A stretch of DNA of 54,736 bases from an uncultured Nitrosomonas sp. (GTDB lineage Bacteria > Pseudomonadota > Gammaproteobacteria > Burkholderiales > Nitrosomonadaceae), in assembly GCA_949281375.1 (NCBI GenBank), contig CASDLT010000001.1, positions 1 to 54,736 on the forward strand, read 5' to 3'. The notes under the pieces are model-generated. The model was not told the origin of the DNA. It saw only the letters and a list, made by a program, of their open reading frames with translations, and ran no database searches. The position numbers were made by a program, and so were the translations under genes. The stretch's first letter is position 1. The number at the start of each line of letters is the position of its first letter. Positions 39,385 to 47,984 of this stretch are shown here, in pieces.

Positions 39385-39647
39385 GGCTACCACTTTTCTG
39401 TACCTAGGGTTTGGTTAATGACATTGCTTCACTACCATGTCTGGCAGGATTAAATCGCACTAAACGCTATTCAAGCGTCAATTTCTTTTCCTGCACAGGT
39501 GTGATGATGATCTGCCCATTCGATACCGGCAATTTCACCTGTTAATCGGCATGAACATTGGCTTCATGTGCAATTGCTACAAGCAGGGCGCAAACCTAAA
39601 TTATTTCCCCATTGCTTGATTTCCAGAATCACTTCTTTCATGATCAT
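39385..39647 (-). pseudogene. MazE-type antitoxin remnant
   Basis: From ATG 39641 or 39647 the minus strand reads MKEVILEIKQWGNNLGLRPA, the AbrB-like start of MazE. It then continues in a second frame as VAIAHEANVHAD and, after a stop, VKLPVSNGQIIITPVQEKKL, the typical MazE order. Indels and stops prevent a full product. It lies just upstream of the broken mazF at 39034-39379 on the same strand. Confidence 0.65.
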
Positions 39648-40003
39648 ACTTTCTCATTTGTCTAGGTATAGACTTGAATATAAACATGCTTAACGTAGAA
39701 AGCAAATGAGCAAACATGTACCTCGGCAAAGCAATATGGAATTAACAGATTCACTGATATGGTCAACTGCGCAGTTACTGCAGCACTTTAAAACTATTAA
39801 AGAAAGAAATATGCCGCAATTTTCCGAATTACATAGTATTTGAGGTTCTCGAAAATTGCGCTATTAGCTGTATCGGATTAACACAGGAGTCATTACAAAT
39901 GCGACTTGGTATCGTTGAGCAGATAATTTTGAGGACTTCATGGTTTTATGAAGTGAAAAGCGCTTCTCTGTTGCAGAATGTACACGCAATATGCTTTTAT
40001 CAA

Positions 40004-40762
40004 ATGCGCCACTTAACTCATAGAGTCTTACTTGGGCTGTTGGCATTGTGCGGATTTTTTCCTTTGTTGACGCAAGCCGAAATTTGGCACAGCACAAGAA
40101 CCAGCGAAATAAACGATGTTGCTATCGCACCCAATGGCTTTATCTGGCTTACTGGAAAAACTGGAGTCATTTGGGTATCAGATAATATTTATGGCTCTTC
40201 TTTTACCCAAATCAAGGCAAGAGATTTTAACCGGCTTTCTGTTGGTCCGGATAGCACTGTATGGGTGATTAAATCTAACGGTACGTTATGGAAGTTTATT
40301 GCGGGTAACTGGACGAAAACAGCTGCGAAAAGTGTCGAAGACGTGGCCATTGCTGTAGATGGCAATGTCTGGCTGGTTGAGAAAAGTGGCGCCGTTTCGT
40401 TTAGTCGCGACAAAGGTCAGAGTTTCACACAAATTGCGGCCACTGGTTTTAGCCGGATTTCTACCGGACCAGATGGCACAATCTGGGCCGTTGGAACTAA
40501 CGGCATATTGTGGAAGTTTGTAGCTGAACGCTGGATTCAAACAACAGCAAGTAATATCGGTGACGTTGCGATCGCGCCTGGTGGCCTAATTTGGCTCGCA
40601 GGTAAAAATGGAATCGTTTGGAGTTCTTCGGATGATGGCGTTACTTTTACTCAAGACGAACATGCAAGTGGCATTGAAAATATTGCCGCCGGAAGATCGG
40701 GCGCTTGGGCGGTTGGTTTCGATGGCACACTCTGGCGGAAACTTTTTTCTCCCCAATACTAG
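40004..40762 (+). CDS. Secreted tectonin-like beta-propeller protein
   Basis: 252 residues from ATG 40004; the open frame extends to 39899, but the Met at 40004 begins a good signal peptide (HRVLLGLLALCGFFPLLTQA). The mature part has repeats of about 35-40 residues alternating DVAIAPNGFIWLTGKTGVIW-type and RLSVGPDSTVWVIKSNGTLW-type units, at least six in all, as in tectonin/TECPR beta-propellers. These bind sugars, lipids or proteins in known members. No partner gene adjoins; it sits among dead toxin genes and IS debris but is itself intact. The ribosome site before 40004 is weak. Confidence 0.72.
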   Translation: MRHLTHRVLLGLLALCGFFPLLTQAEIWHSTRTSEINDVAIAPNGFIWLTGKTGVIWVSDNIYGSSFTQIKARDFNRLSVGPDSTVWVIKSNGTLWKFIAGNWTKTAAKSVEDVAIAVDGNVWLVEKSGAVSFSRDKGQSFTQIAATGFSRISTGPDGTIWAVGTNGILWKFVAERWIQTTASNIGDVAIAPGGLIWLAGKNGIVWSSSDDGVTFTQDEHASGIENIAAGRSGAWAVGFDGTLWRKLFSPQY

Positions 40763-40827
40763 CTCATGCCATTTTTTTGTTCTTTTGGGGTCGATGTGAC
40801 ATGGTCAAATAAAACTGGAGTATTCAG

Positions 40828-40916
40828 TTAAGCGATTTTTCTCAATTTTTCCACTTCTACCTTATATTGCTTCGGGCTTTTATTCCCCAATTATGAATGC
40901 AGTCGATGGAACATTG
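40828..40916 (-). mobile_element. IS3-family OrfB C-terminal remnant
   Basis: The minus strand reads FHRLHS, a stop, then LGNKSPKQYKVEVEKLRKIA and TAA at 40830-40828. This is the usual tail of an IS3 OrfB (RLHSYLGNKSP type) with one Tyr codon changed to TAA. It overlaps the first codons of the following plus-strand ORF. Confidence 0.65.
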
Positions 40917-41129
40917 ATTAGCGTAACTATTCGTGAAACCAAAAATTCAGGGGCTACAGCTTTTACGCTACTAATTTCAAGAATTGAGCTAAATTCTAAA
41001 AAGGAAACTTATCTTCAAACTGAAGGAATAATGACTAAACATAAATTCTCAACTGATACCAATTCAATTGTAGGACAATTAGATTCTTATAAATTTGTTT
41101 TACTGAAAGGTACTGCAGATTTATTTTAG
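40893..41129 (+). pseudogene. Chimeric ORF of unknown function, both ends altered by insertion sequences
   Basis: 78 codons. The first eight (MNAVDGTL) are antisense to the IS3 OrfB tail. The body (ISVTIRETKNSGATAFTLLI, LDSYKFVLLKGTADLF) is unrecognised and looks beta-rich. The stop TAG at 41127-41129 is created by the first base of the IS1595 element. Removing the element and one target copy restores GAT TTA TTT TAT TAC TAA, so the original protein ended DLFYY. There is no ribosome site before the ATG. Probably a gene remnant. Confidence 0.5.
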
Positions 41130-41857
41130 GCTCTAGACTAGCAGAGGTAATCTGTTAGTCTAGAAAGATGTTAAGAAATAGTAAATTAAGTGATTATTGC
41201 ATCAAAAAAATAATTCAATGCTTTAGCATTGATATACCAGCCAGTAAAGCAGCTCTGCTGTTAGGGAAAAATCGTAACACGATTAATCGTTGGTATGGCA
41301 TATTCAGGCAAACAATATATCACCATCAGACTGCCCTTAAAGACAAGTTGTTAGGTAGAGTGGAAGTTGATGAAAGCTATTTTGGCGCGAAACGGCATCG
41401 TGGTTATCATGGCAAACTCAAGCGCGGCCGTGGCACATTAAAACAACCCGTGTTTGGTGTGTTTGAGCGAGATGGCAGGGTATACACCGAAATAGTACCG
41501 GACTGCAAACGCTTGACTTTACAAGCAGTGATACTGGGTAAGGTATCCATTGAAAGTGTCATTTATAGTGACGGTTGGCGTGGCTACAATGGTTTGGTAG
41601 ACGTAGGATATTCCAAGCATTTTCGTGTATCTCATGGTGATAATGAGTTTGCTCGTGAAGGGCATTGCCATATTAACGGCATCGAATCGTTTTGGAGTTT
41701 TACCAAGCGGCGGCTTGCAAATTTTAACGGCGTGTCAGTTAATTTTGAACTGCATTTAAAAGAATCAGAATGGCGCTGGAAAAAACATCCTGATCAGCTT
41801 GCCAGTGAACTATGGCAACTCATCAGATTTTATTAATCTCTCTGATAGTCTAGAGCC
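41129..41857 (+). mobile_element. Apparently complete IS1595-family insertion sequence (729 bp)
   Basis: The ends are inverted repeats: GGCTCTAGACTAGCAGAG at 41129-41146 and, on the other strand from 41857, GGCTCTAGACTATCAGAG, identical at 17 of 18 positions. Both sides carry TATTTTA (41122-41128 and 41858-41864), a target duplication of at least 7 bp; 8 bp is usual for the family. One intact transposase fills the element. This is the only element in the right third that looks complete, so it is probably the youngest insertion. Confidence 0.88.
41168..41836 (+). CDS. IS1595-family transposase (ISXO2-like DDE domain)
   Basis: 222 residues. The N-terminal helix-turn-helix (IPASKAALLLGKNRNTINRW) is followed by an ISXO2-like DDE domain: EVDESYFGAKRHRGYHGKL (first Asp), VIYSDGWRGYNGLVDVGY (second Asp) and a third position in HINGIESFWSFTKRRL; NGIE(S/N)FW is a family hallmark. 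Length is normal. The start has AGAAAG before ATG. It looks functional. Confidence 0.9.
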   Translation: MLRNSKLSDYCIKKIIQCFSIDIPASKAALLLGKNRNTINRWYGIFRQTIYHHQTALKDKLLGRVEVDESYFGAKRHRGYHGKLKRGRGTLKQPVFGVFERDGRVYTEIVPDCKRLTLQAVILGKVSIESVIYSDGWRGYNGLVDVGYSKHFRVSHGDNEFAREGHCHINGIESFWSFTKRRLANFNGVSVNFELHLKESEWRWKKHPDQLASELWQLIRFY

Positions 41858-41974
41858 TATTTTATTACTAATCTCAACGATAGCTATTATGGTCGCGTGT
41901 GAAAAATTTCGATCGTTTATGACATTAACAATAGATTTCACCTAAATCGGCGATGAATTTGGCTAATTTTCAAC

Positions 41975-42185
41975 CATAATCGCGAAAAAGACCGTCGCTT
42001 CCTATTATAGTTTCTCTCTCCAACTTGCGCTCTTTGATTAGCGCTTTCAACTGCCGGATTTCTTCCTGCTCTGGCGTCAGTTTCCCATTACCCCGGAATG
42101 ACTGGTCAGCATCATCCGACTGGTATTCCTTGATCGCATCTAATTTGCATTCTTTTGTATATTACTTTATCTGCCATCTTCTCCT
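41975..42185 (-). mobile_element. IS3-family OrfA remnant
   Basis: The minus strand begins MADKVIYKR, then in the next frame KLDAIKEYQSDD, then GNGKLTPEQEEIRQLKALIK and ERKLERETIIGSD. This order matches IS3 OrfA, with the helix-turn-helix middle deleted and at least one frameshift. No orfB follows directly. Confidence 0.65.
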
Positions 42186-42362
42186 CCAATTAACCCTATG
42201 CGCTTAACTAGTGTTTCCGGTTTCAGTAAACCATGTGACTGATTTACAAGGTAGTTAGCACTAATCTAGAATAATTTTGTAGTGATTCAAATTGCATTAT
42301 TTATTATTCTATTTTAGTTATTTTGGGTTTATTGATTTGTTCATAAATTCATTTACTTATGA

Positions 42363-42611
42363 TTGCAATTAAATCCAGATAATGTTCGATATTCCGTCGC
42401 TTATGCAAAACACTTGCAATTTATGCGCCTGTTTTTAGGTAACAATAAGAAATTACATGCTAATTATATTCTTGGTAAGGCACTTCCTGATGTCATCGAA
42501 AGCACAGCAATTACCGATTTGTCGGTAAAGATGAGATATATATCTAAATTCACCATGATAATTTTTTGTAATCCTATATGTAGCGGAATAATCTCGTCAC
42601 ATAATTTTTGA
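42363..42611 (+). pseudogene. Possible TPR-protein scrap
   Basis: The first residues LNPDNVRYSVAYAKHLQFM resemble a TPR repeat (common form LxPDNxRYxYxYAxAL). The remainder of the 82 codons is unrecognised, and the start (TTG 42363) has no ribosome site. The match covers only about 20 residues, so this is weak. Confidence 0.3.
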
Positions 42612-42648
42612 AGAAATCACTAATAGTAACAATCCGGTGCTCATGATT

Positions 42649-42909
42649 CTATTGATGGATTCTTCTTTCTATAAAAAGCTGCTGTGTTTCTGTTCTTGGA
42701 ATAATGTATCCACCATATTTACCTGTTGCTTGGTCAATCCAATAAACACGGTACTTTTTTCCCGTTTCCGGATCAATCTTATAAACATAACTTGTGCCGT
42801 GCTTTTTAGCGTTTTTATTGTTACCACTCACTTTGAGTGGGGATGAGCAAGCGGACAAGATAGCTACTGTGGAAATCATAATAAGCAAGGTATAAAGTTT
42901 TAGTTTCAT
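42649..42909 (-). CDS. Small lipoprotein of unknown function
   Basis: 86 residues. The signal peptide MKLKLYTLLIMISTVAILSA is followed by the lipobox cysteine at 21 and SS, so it should be lipidated and, lacking Asp at +2, moved to the outer membrane. The mature part is basic and Tyr-rich (YVYKIDPETGKKYRVYWIDQ). No family recognised. It is intact, between IS debris and the GST gene. Confidence 0.6.
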   Translation of the reverse strand: MKLKLYTLLIMISTVAILSACSSPLKVSGNNKNAKKHGTSYVYKIDPETGKKYRVYWIDQATGKYGGYIIPRTETQQLFIERRIHQ

Positions 42910-43009
42910 TTTTGGTTGTATTAATTGTCATAAAATCACTTAAGGGGGCGAAGTTCAAGATTAATTTCGTACTCAACTTCATCGTTTACCAACTTCAAAT
43001 TTAATCGAG

Positions 43010-43714
43010 TTACGTAATATGTTGATAATATTGACCCATGATGCGATCGACAAAGGTCACCAAATTTTTCTTTGTAAGTCCATGATCTTTTAGCGGCGAT
43101 TCGATAGGGCAACCGATGATATTGATTAACAGTCCAAAAGCAGATGCATCCAGTGTGGTCGGGCGTACTCCAAAAAAATAACTTTTACTCCCTAAAAAAG
43201 TCGCCAATGCATCAATGTCTTCTTTACCCAACGTGAAAATCTCTTCAGACTGGTGTCTACCAGTGCCTTGGCCATAGATTTGCTTTAGAATATTACGACG
43301 AGTCACACTTGCACCAAGATCCCGAACGATAGGTGGTAACGCCGAAAAAATCGCTGTTTTATTGGTTTGCCAATTTTCATCCGTGTATTGCCACCGCGAA
43401 TAAAGCGCTATCCAAAATAAATGCTCTTCGATTAAGCGCTGTAACGCTACCGAGATAGCTAAATCCGTAGCAGGCAATTCATCGTCCAGATCACGATAAG
43501 TCGATTTCAAATGGAACAGAATAAAACGCGAATCTGCAAGTGTTGTGCCGTCATCAACAATGTAAGGCAGCTTGCCTTTGGGCGCAGTTGTCGGTAACGC
43601 CGCTTTCGTTTCGTAATCGATCCCGGCAAAACGCAAATACGTTTCAACCTTGCAACAAAATGGGCTCAAATTTGGAATTCCCCAAGTACGTTCAAATTGA
43701 TAAAGTTTTAACAT
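43010..43714 (-). CDS. Glutathione S-transferase-like protein (metaxin/Faxc-like)
   Basis: 234 residues. The N-terminal thioredoxin-like half has WGIPNLSPFCCKVETYLRFA and KGKLPYIVDDGTTLADSRFI, as in GSTs of the Tom37/metaxin/Faxc group. The C-terminal half is helical, with LDASAFGLLINII near the end. The substrate is unknown. The ATG is preceded by GGGAG. It is divergent from an HxlR regulator with palindromes between them, so it is probably the regulated target. Confidence 0.85.
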   Translation of the reverse strand: MLKLYQFERTWGIPNLSPFCCKVETYLRFAGIDYETKAALPTTAPKGKLPYIVDDGTTLADSRFILFHLKSTYRDLDDELPATDLAISVALQRLIEEHLFWIALYSRWQYTDENWQTNKTAIFSALPPIVRDLGASVTRRNILKQIYGQGTGRHQSEEIFTLGKEDIDALATFLGSKSYFFGVRPTTLDASAFGLLINIIGCPIESPLKDHGLTKKNLVTFVDRIMGQYYQHIT

Positions 43715-43743
43715 GCTCTAACTCCCTTGAAAGATGAAAAAGT

Positions 43744-43793
43744 AACTTGTATAATGCAAGTTATATTAATATGTATACTTGCAATTTGCAAGT
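43744..43793. promoter_or_regulatory. Two palindromic operators between the GST and hxlR-type genes
   Basis: Site 1, AACTTGTATAATGCAAGTT at 43744-43762, is an imperfect palindrome containing a TATAAT that could be the -10 of the regulator gene. Site 2, ACTTGCAATTTGCAAGT at 43777-43793, is palindromic around its central base. Both share ACTTG...CAAGT half-sites, and their centres are 32 bp apart, about three helical turns. They are likely binding sites for the HxlR protein controlling both genes. Confidence 0.7.
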
Positions 43794-43817
43794 CATTAGA
43801 TAAAAATTTTTACCTTT

Positions 43818-44177
43818 ATGACAAAAAATATCGCTCAACCAAGTGTCGAACGTTCGTTCTGCCCTATTGCTTGCGCATTGGACGAACTTGGCGACAAATG
43901 GACGCTTCTAATTATTCGTGATTTGTTATTGGGAAAGAAACGTTTCCAAGAATTCCTGGCTTCACCGGAGCATATTGCAACCAATATCTTAGCCGACCGG
44001 TTAAAAAAATTAGAGTCTGCGGGGTTTATCACGCAACAAGCTTATCAGCAGAAACCATTGCGGTATCAATATGATTTGACTCAGAAAGGTAAGGACTTGG
44101 GGCCAGTATTACAAGCTTTTGTTAATTGGGGGAAGATTTATTATCCGAACAGTCAAGTGCTTAAACCCACTGTGTGA
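43818..44177 (+). CDS. HxlR-family transcriptional regulator
   Basis: 119 residues of winged helix: CPIACALDELGDKWTLLIIR, LLLGKKRFQEFLASPEHI, ILADRLKKLESAGFI and LRYQYDLTQKGKDL. CPIACAL gives Cys 15 and 19, the first being the conserved HxlR cysteine that senses thiols or electrophiles in several members. It is divergent from the GST gene with shared operators, so autoregulation and control of the GST are likely. Confidence 0.9.
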   Translation: MTKNIAQPSVERSFCPIACALDELGDKWTLLIIRDLLLGKKRFQEFLASPEHIATNILADRLKKLESAGFITQQAYQQKPLRYQYDLTQKGKDLGPVLQAFVNWGKIYYPNSQVLKPTV

Positions 44178-44349
44178 ACACTCGCTGTAAATCTCTGCAA
44201 TGCATACCCCTATAGCCGAGCCCCAATGTGGATGACCCTGCAAACCCAACGACTGTTCGCACCCAGTATCAAGCAGCATTTGGCGGCTATATGACATTTG
44301 TTTGATTGGTTTGTAGTCGGTCAGATTGTGGCACTAATCCGGCTCCCCT

Positions 44350-44989
44350 GTCAGTGTCCCTGCTCATCGAGTTAAAACTGGAAAAAATCCTATTTTAGAT
44401 AGTGAAGATATCCGCCAGTTGTTGAGCAACATCGATATCAACAAACCTTCAGGATTAAGAGATCGGGCGCTGATTGGCTGATTGGCTGATTGGCTGATTG
44501 CATTGATGGTTTATTCCTTTGCACGCATTGGTGCCGCCTTAGCGATGATAGTTGAAGATGTAGATACACAAAACAGAAGGCTCTGGGATCGTCTGCATGA
44601 GAAAGGTGGCAAACGACATGAAATTCCCTGTCACCATAATCTCGAAGAATATTTAAGCGCCTATATTAATGAAACCAACTTGCGAGATGACCCGTAGGGT
44701 TTTTTATTTCAAACCGCTGCTCGGGGCACAAGAGAATTAGCATCCTTTCCCCTAATGCAAGCCAATGCGCATGCCATGATACAAAGACACATCAATAAAT
44801 CGATCGTCGAAACAAAAGTGGGAAATCACAGTTTTAGGGCTACCGGTATAACTGCTTACCATTAAAAATGGTGTCACATCAGAATGAGCGGCAGTTATGG
44901 CCAACCATTCCAGCACTCGAACATCTCAGCCCTATGATCGGCGTCATGACGAGATGACGCCTGATAAGGTAGAGCGGATTATGGTTTAA
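44350..44989 (+). pseudogene. Tyrosine recombinase (phage-integrase type) pseudogene
   Basis: The pieces follow the family order: KTGKNPILDSEDIRQLL, SGLRDRALIG, LMVYSFARIGAALAM, KGGKRHEIPCHHNLEEYLSA, the box II NHSFRATGIT, and the last part MANHSSTRTSQPYDRRHDEM with the catalytic Tyr. It is broken by four copies of CTGATTGG/C at 44469-44500 (24 bp extra, in frame but containing TGA), by TAG after RDDP (44695-44697), and by a TAA/frameshift after ITAYH near 44865. Arg, His and Tyr positions remain visible, so decay is fairly recent. TAA at 44987-44989 is the original end. Confidence 0.8.
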
Positions 44990-45184
44990 ACATTTCGTAT
45001 AAATCAGAAATGATCGTTGGTAATCGAGCTGAAGGAGTCAGAGCAACAATCGCTATCGGAAAAAATAACTTCACGAAATCTATCGAATGGTATACGGTGA
45101 TTTAAAAATGGTAATAAGCGATTAAAGAATTCATTCATTCGTGTTACAAGTCTATTTATAAATTTTTTTAGCAAGGAGAGCCTC

Positions 45185-45784
45185 ATGCGGTATTTACATC
45201 TTCTGCCTGTGATTTCTTGTACATTTTTGTTCACTTCGACTGTCGTTGCAGATGATAAAAATGCACATAAATCCTTGGACATGCAAGAAATGATTGCAAC
45301 TTACCAAAAACTGGCTATACCTGGAGAACAGCACAAACTGTTGACCGGTCTTGCTGGTAGCTGGACAACCAAGACAAAAGAATGGATGGATCCGCAGGAA
45401 CCACCGGTAGAATCAATCGGATCTTCTGATGGAAAGGTGTTGTTAGGCGGTCGTTTCTTGCAGCAGGAAAGCAGTGGCCGTATGCATGGAGAACCTTACG
45501 CAGGGATTTGGACCATCGGATATGACAATCTTCTAAAGCGATATGTGTCAACATGGATTGCTACTATGGGAACGGGCATTTTTCAAATGGATGGCACAGC
45601 CAGTGATGACGGTAAAACCATTACCTTTACTGGGCAACACGCTGAATTGGGCGGTGGACAAATGGCTCATCGTGCTATTTGGAAAATCGTGGATAACAAT
45701 ACCCAGGAGTTTGTAATGTATGTCACTCATCACGGTGGCCAAGAGATGAAAATGCTGGAAACTGTTTATACTAGAAAACAATAA
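45185..45784 (+). CDS. DUF1579-family secreted protein
   Basis: 199 residues. The signal peptide (residues 1-22, ending STVVA) is preceded by AAGGAGAG. The mature domain matches the DUF1579 pattern: HKLLTGLAGSWTTKTKEWMD, GGRFLQQESSG, GIWTIGYDNLLKRYVSTWI and ETVYTRKQ. The biological role of the family is not established; the fold is lipocalin-like. It is intact between a dead integrase and an IS remnant. Confidence 0.82.
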   Translation: MRYLHLLPVISCTFLFTSTVVADDKNAHKSLDMQEMIATYQKLAIPGEQHKLLTGLAGSWTTKTKEWMDPQEPPVESIGSSDGKVLLGGRFLQQESSGRMHGEPYAGIWTIGYDNLLKRYVSTWIATMGTGIFQMDGTASDDGKTITFTGQHAELGGGQMAHRAIWKIVDNNTQEFVMYVTHHGGQEMKMLETVYTRKQ

Positions 45785-45791
45785 GATAAAG

Positions 45792-46315
45792 TGTGGTAGT
45801 TAAGACGGCTTGGTGAAAAACTCCTGATGCTACGTCGAGTTGATAATAAAGTAGGAGCTTCACTTTCGATTTCTGGTAACGGTCAGTCTAAGGCAAACAA
45901 ACGCACCAACGGGAGTTATTCTCGACGATACACCTGGAGCGCTTTATTCCTAAGGATTATTTATTAAGGAAGGTCGATAATTTGCTGGATTGATAATTTT
46001 TGGATGATCTGACCAAGGAAATCTACTTTATGGACAATGGACGAGCTTCCATCGATCCGGTATGTTTTCTCGGATGCAATTGATCAGTTATCCTTAGGAA
46101 TTGAGTCTGATCGTCAGCTATTTTGTGATATCCGTTTAAATTTGGCATATCACTGGTTTTGCCGACTTCGGCTTGACCTGCCTGAACTTCATCACTCATC
46201 ATTAACTCCTGTACGGGACAGGATGGGGGAATCCAGATATCGACAAGGAATTGAATTGATATCGCTGCAATGGCCAAAGTAAGGTCAATTCACTGGCAAG
46301 CAAATTGTTGCCAGC
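45792..46315 (+). mobile_element. Degenerate IS1182-type element, 5' half
   Basis: It begins with TGTGGTAGTTAAGACGGC, the same terminal repeat as at 54432 (other strand). It continues with a diverged copy of the same transposase: DNGRASIDPV, ESDRQLFCDIRLNLAYHWF and MGESRYRQGIELISLQW are legible, with frameshifts and stops between. It ends near the GKQIVA segment, where an IS3 fragment starts. Not functional. Confidence 0.75.
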
Positions 46316-46324
46316 TTTCAATAA

Positions 46325-46437
46325 TTATTTTGGCCTTGAGCCGATTCCGAAACCGTTCCATTGATAGGCATTCATCACGAAATTTTCCATTAAAGCTTTT
46401 GTTGATACCATTCTGCCAAGGTTTTTTCTGGGCCATT
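46325..46437 (-). mobile_element. IS3-family OrfB fragment
   Basis: The minus strand reads AQKKPWQNGINKSFNGKFRD then ECLSMERFRNRLKAK, the KPWQNG...FNGKFRDECL motif around the last catalytic residue region of IS3 OrfB. Only about 37 codons survive, without ends. Confidence 0.7.
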
Positions 46438-46492
46438 ATCTCAAGTTATATTGGATCGAGAAAGCCAGATCAGGTTATCTTAATAATCAGAT

Positions 46493-46795
46493 GTGTTGCG
46501 ACGACCCGTTGAATTCATCCACTATTACAATCACGTATTTCATAATACATTCATTGAGTATGGCATGCACAGGTATAAGAACAGAAAAGGAAACCGCTGG
46601 GATAACGCTCTCATGGAAAGTTTATGGGGATCATTGAAGGAAAGTAGATTGTATGGAATGCGATTTAAAACACGCTGTCAGGCAGTAGATGAAGTTATTG
46701 ATTATCTTGACTATTACCACAGGAGATTACATTCATTATGGAATTACATCAGTCCAAAGAAGTTTGAGCAAAACTGGTTTATGGCATCGTTATAA
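46493..46795 (+). mobile_element. IS3-family OrfB C-terminal fragment (different copy)
   Basis: An open reading with GNRWDNALMESLWGSLKESR (the catalytic Glu in NALMES) and YYHRRLHSLWNYISPKKFEQ, the standard C-terminal end of IS3 OrfB, stopping TAA at 46793-46795. The first half of the rve domain with the two Asp is missing. It is in opposite orientation to the fragment just before. Confidence 0.75.
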
Positions 46796-47090
46796 AAGCC
46801 GCATAATAAGCCCGTTAAAATGAACGAATTATTTGAGCAAGGTCAATGAATTGCTGTAATGGTTCGAAAGACACTACAACGAACTGCTGACCGTAGGAAC
46901 GCCAGGGATCATTAACTAACATTGGTTTCACTGGTTCATTGGTGTGAATACTGTGGCGAGCCTATATTAATATGATCAATAAAATATTGTGCTGGTTTGG
47001 TGGCAATTATGAATTTTCGCGTTCTCTAAAAATATATGAAGCTGAGCATACAGTCATGCCCTCTGTTGTCGGGAATAAGATTATTTCAAA

Positions 47091-47279
47091 ATGCAAGCAA
47101 CGATGGAAAGTGAAATCATGATTACTATTTTTTTTATGCTCGGATGTGCATTTCTTATCTCTTATTTGTTGTCGTTAGATTTATTCTGGAACACAGTTTG
47201 GTTCAAATTTATTGGAATTATATTGATGTGGGTGATTCTTTTTTTTGCTTCGTATGTGTTGAATGAATTAAAACCATGA
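47091..47279 (+). CDS. Tiny membrane protein (two helices), unknown function
   Basis: 62 residues: MITIFFMLGCAFLISYLLSL and FIGIILMWVILFFASYVL are two hydrophobic helices joined by a short loop (DLFWNTVWFK). Start choice among the three near Met codons (47091, 47103, 47118) is open. No family recognised. It is one of two small membrane ORFs 100 bp apart on the same strand. Confidence 0.45.
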   Translation: MQATMESEIMITIFFMLGCAFLISYLLSLDLFWNTVWFKFIGIILMWVILFFASYVLNELKP

Positions 47280-47376
47280 CCACTGAACAATTACTCCAAA
47301 TATCTATCCTAGGATTTCCTGAAGGGTGGAAGGCGGGGGCGAAGGTCAACAAGAATGTTCTAAAGGACAAAATGAA

Positions 47377-47529
47377 ATGAGCTTTTTCGAATGGCCGTGT
47401 GAACTGTTTTTCAGTGTTTGTACCATCATAGTAGCGTCAAAGGCTTTATTGGTATTGATTCTTTGCATTATCTCGCTCGGGATGATCCTCATAGTAATGA
47501 AAGAATTAATCAAGGATTTGAGAAAATAA
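47377..47529 (+). CDS. Tiny membrane protein (one helix), unknown function
   Basis: 50 residues from ATG 47377, chosen because AAAGGA at 47362-47367 sits nine bases upstream; a longer reading from 47326 lacks one. The product is one long helix (LLVLILCIISLGMILIVM) followed by a basic end (KELIKDLRK). It follows the 62-residue membrane ORF and may be co-transcribed with it. Function unknown. Confidence 0.45.
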   Translation: MSFFEWPCELFFSVCTIIVASKALLVLILCIISLGMILIVMKELIKDLRK

Positions 47530-47639
47530 TTTGATATGAACTACTTTCTGCGAAAGTATGAATGGAACTACCAGAGCATGGGTTAAATTGTACGGATGTG
47601 ACGGTATGATAAAAATACTTACTGACACACTAATTAGTC

Positions 47640-47898
47640 AGTCCTGAACAACGCAATACAAAGCGAGGCCAAGGAGCTTAATTCGGTATATTGCGATTGC
47701 CAGCGATTAGTCTTGGCAGTCGAGAAGCACAGCATCCAGGCTCAAAAAAGCCGGATGGCTCGCAGGATCATCCGCAGATTGTACCCGGCACCGCATAGGA
47801 CGGCATTAAGGGCGTCGCCAAGACTACCCTTGAGCCAGTTTCGCCGCAGTCTATCGTCATTTTTCATATGACCGATTGCCGGTTCCATCGTGCTTGAG
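47640..47898 (-). mobile_element. IS5-family transposase C-terminal remnant
   Basis: The minus strand from about 47898 to the stop TGA at 47744-47742 reads SSTMEPAIGHMKNDDRLRRN then WLKGSLGDALNAVLCGAGYN and LRMILRAIRLF, matching the C-terminus of IS5-type transposases (EP.IGHMK...NWLKG). The rest is gone; DNA from 47640 to 47741 is probably the element's end. Confidence 0.72.
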
Positions 47899-47984
47899 AT
47901 TAGTTTTTTAATATTTAAAACATGATAGATAGACGATTTGGTACATGATATGAAAAGTGTACGGAGTTTTGGGAGAAGTTACCT

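Noticed and set aside
38661..39647. A new toxin-antitoxin system
   Set aside because: Both toxin genes are recognisable MazF family and both are broken, so they are remnants rather than a new functional system.
46023..46277. 84-codon minus-strand ORF
   Set aside because: Antisense of the degenerate IS1182 transposase.
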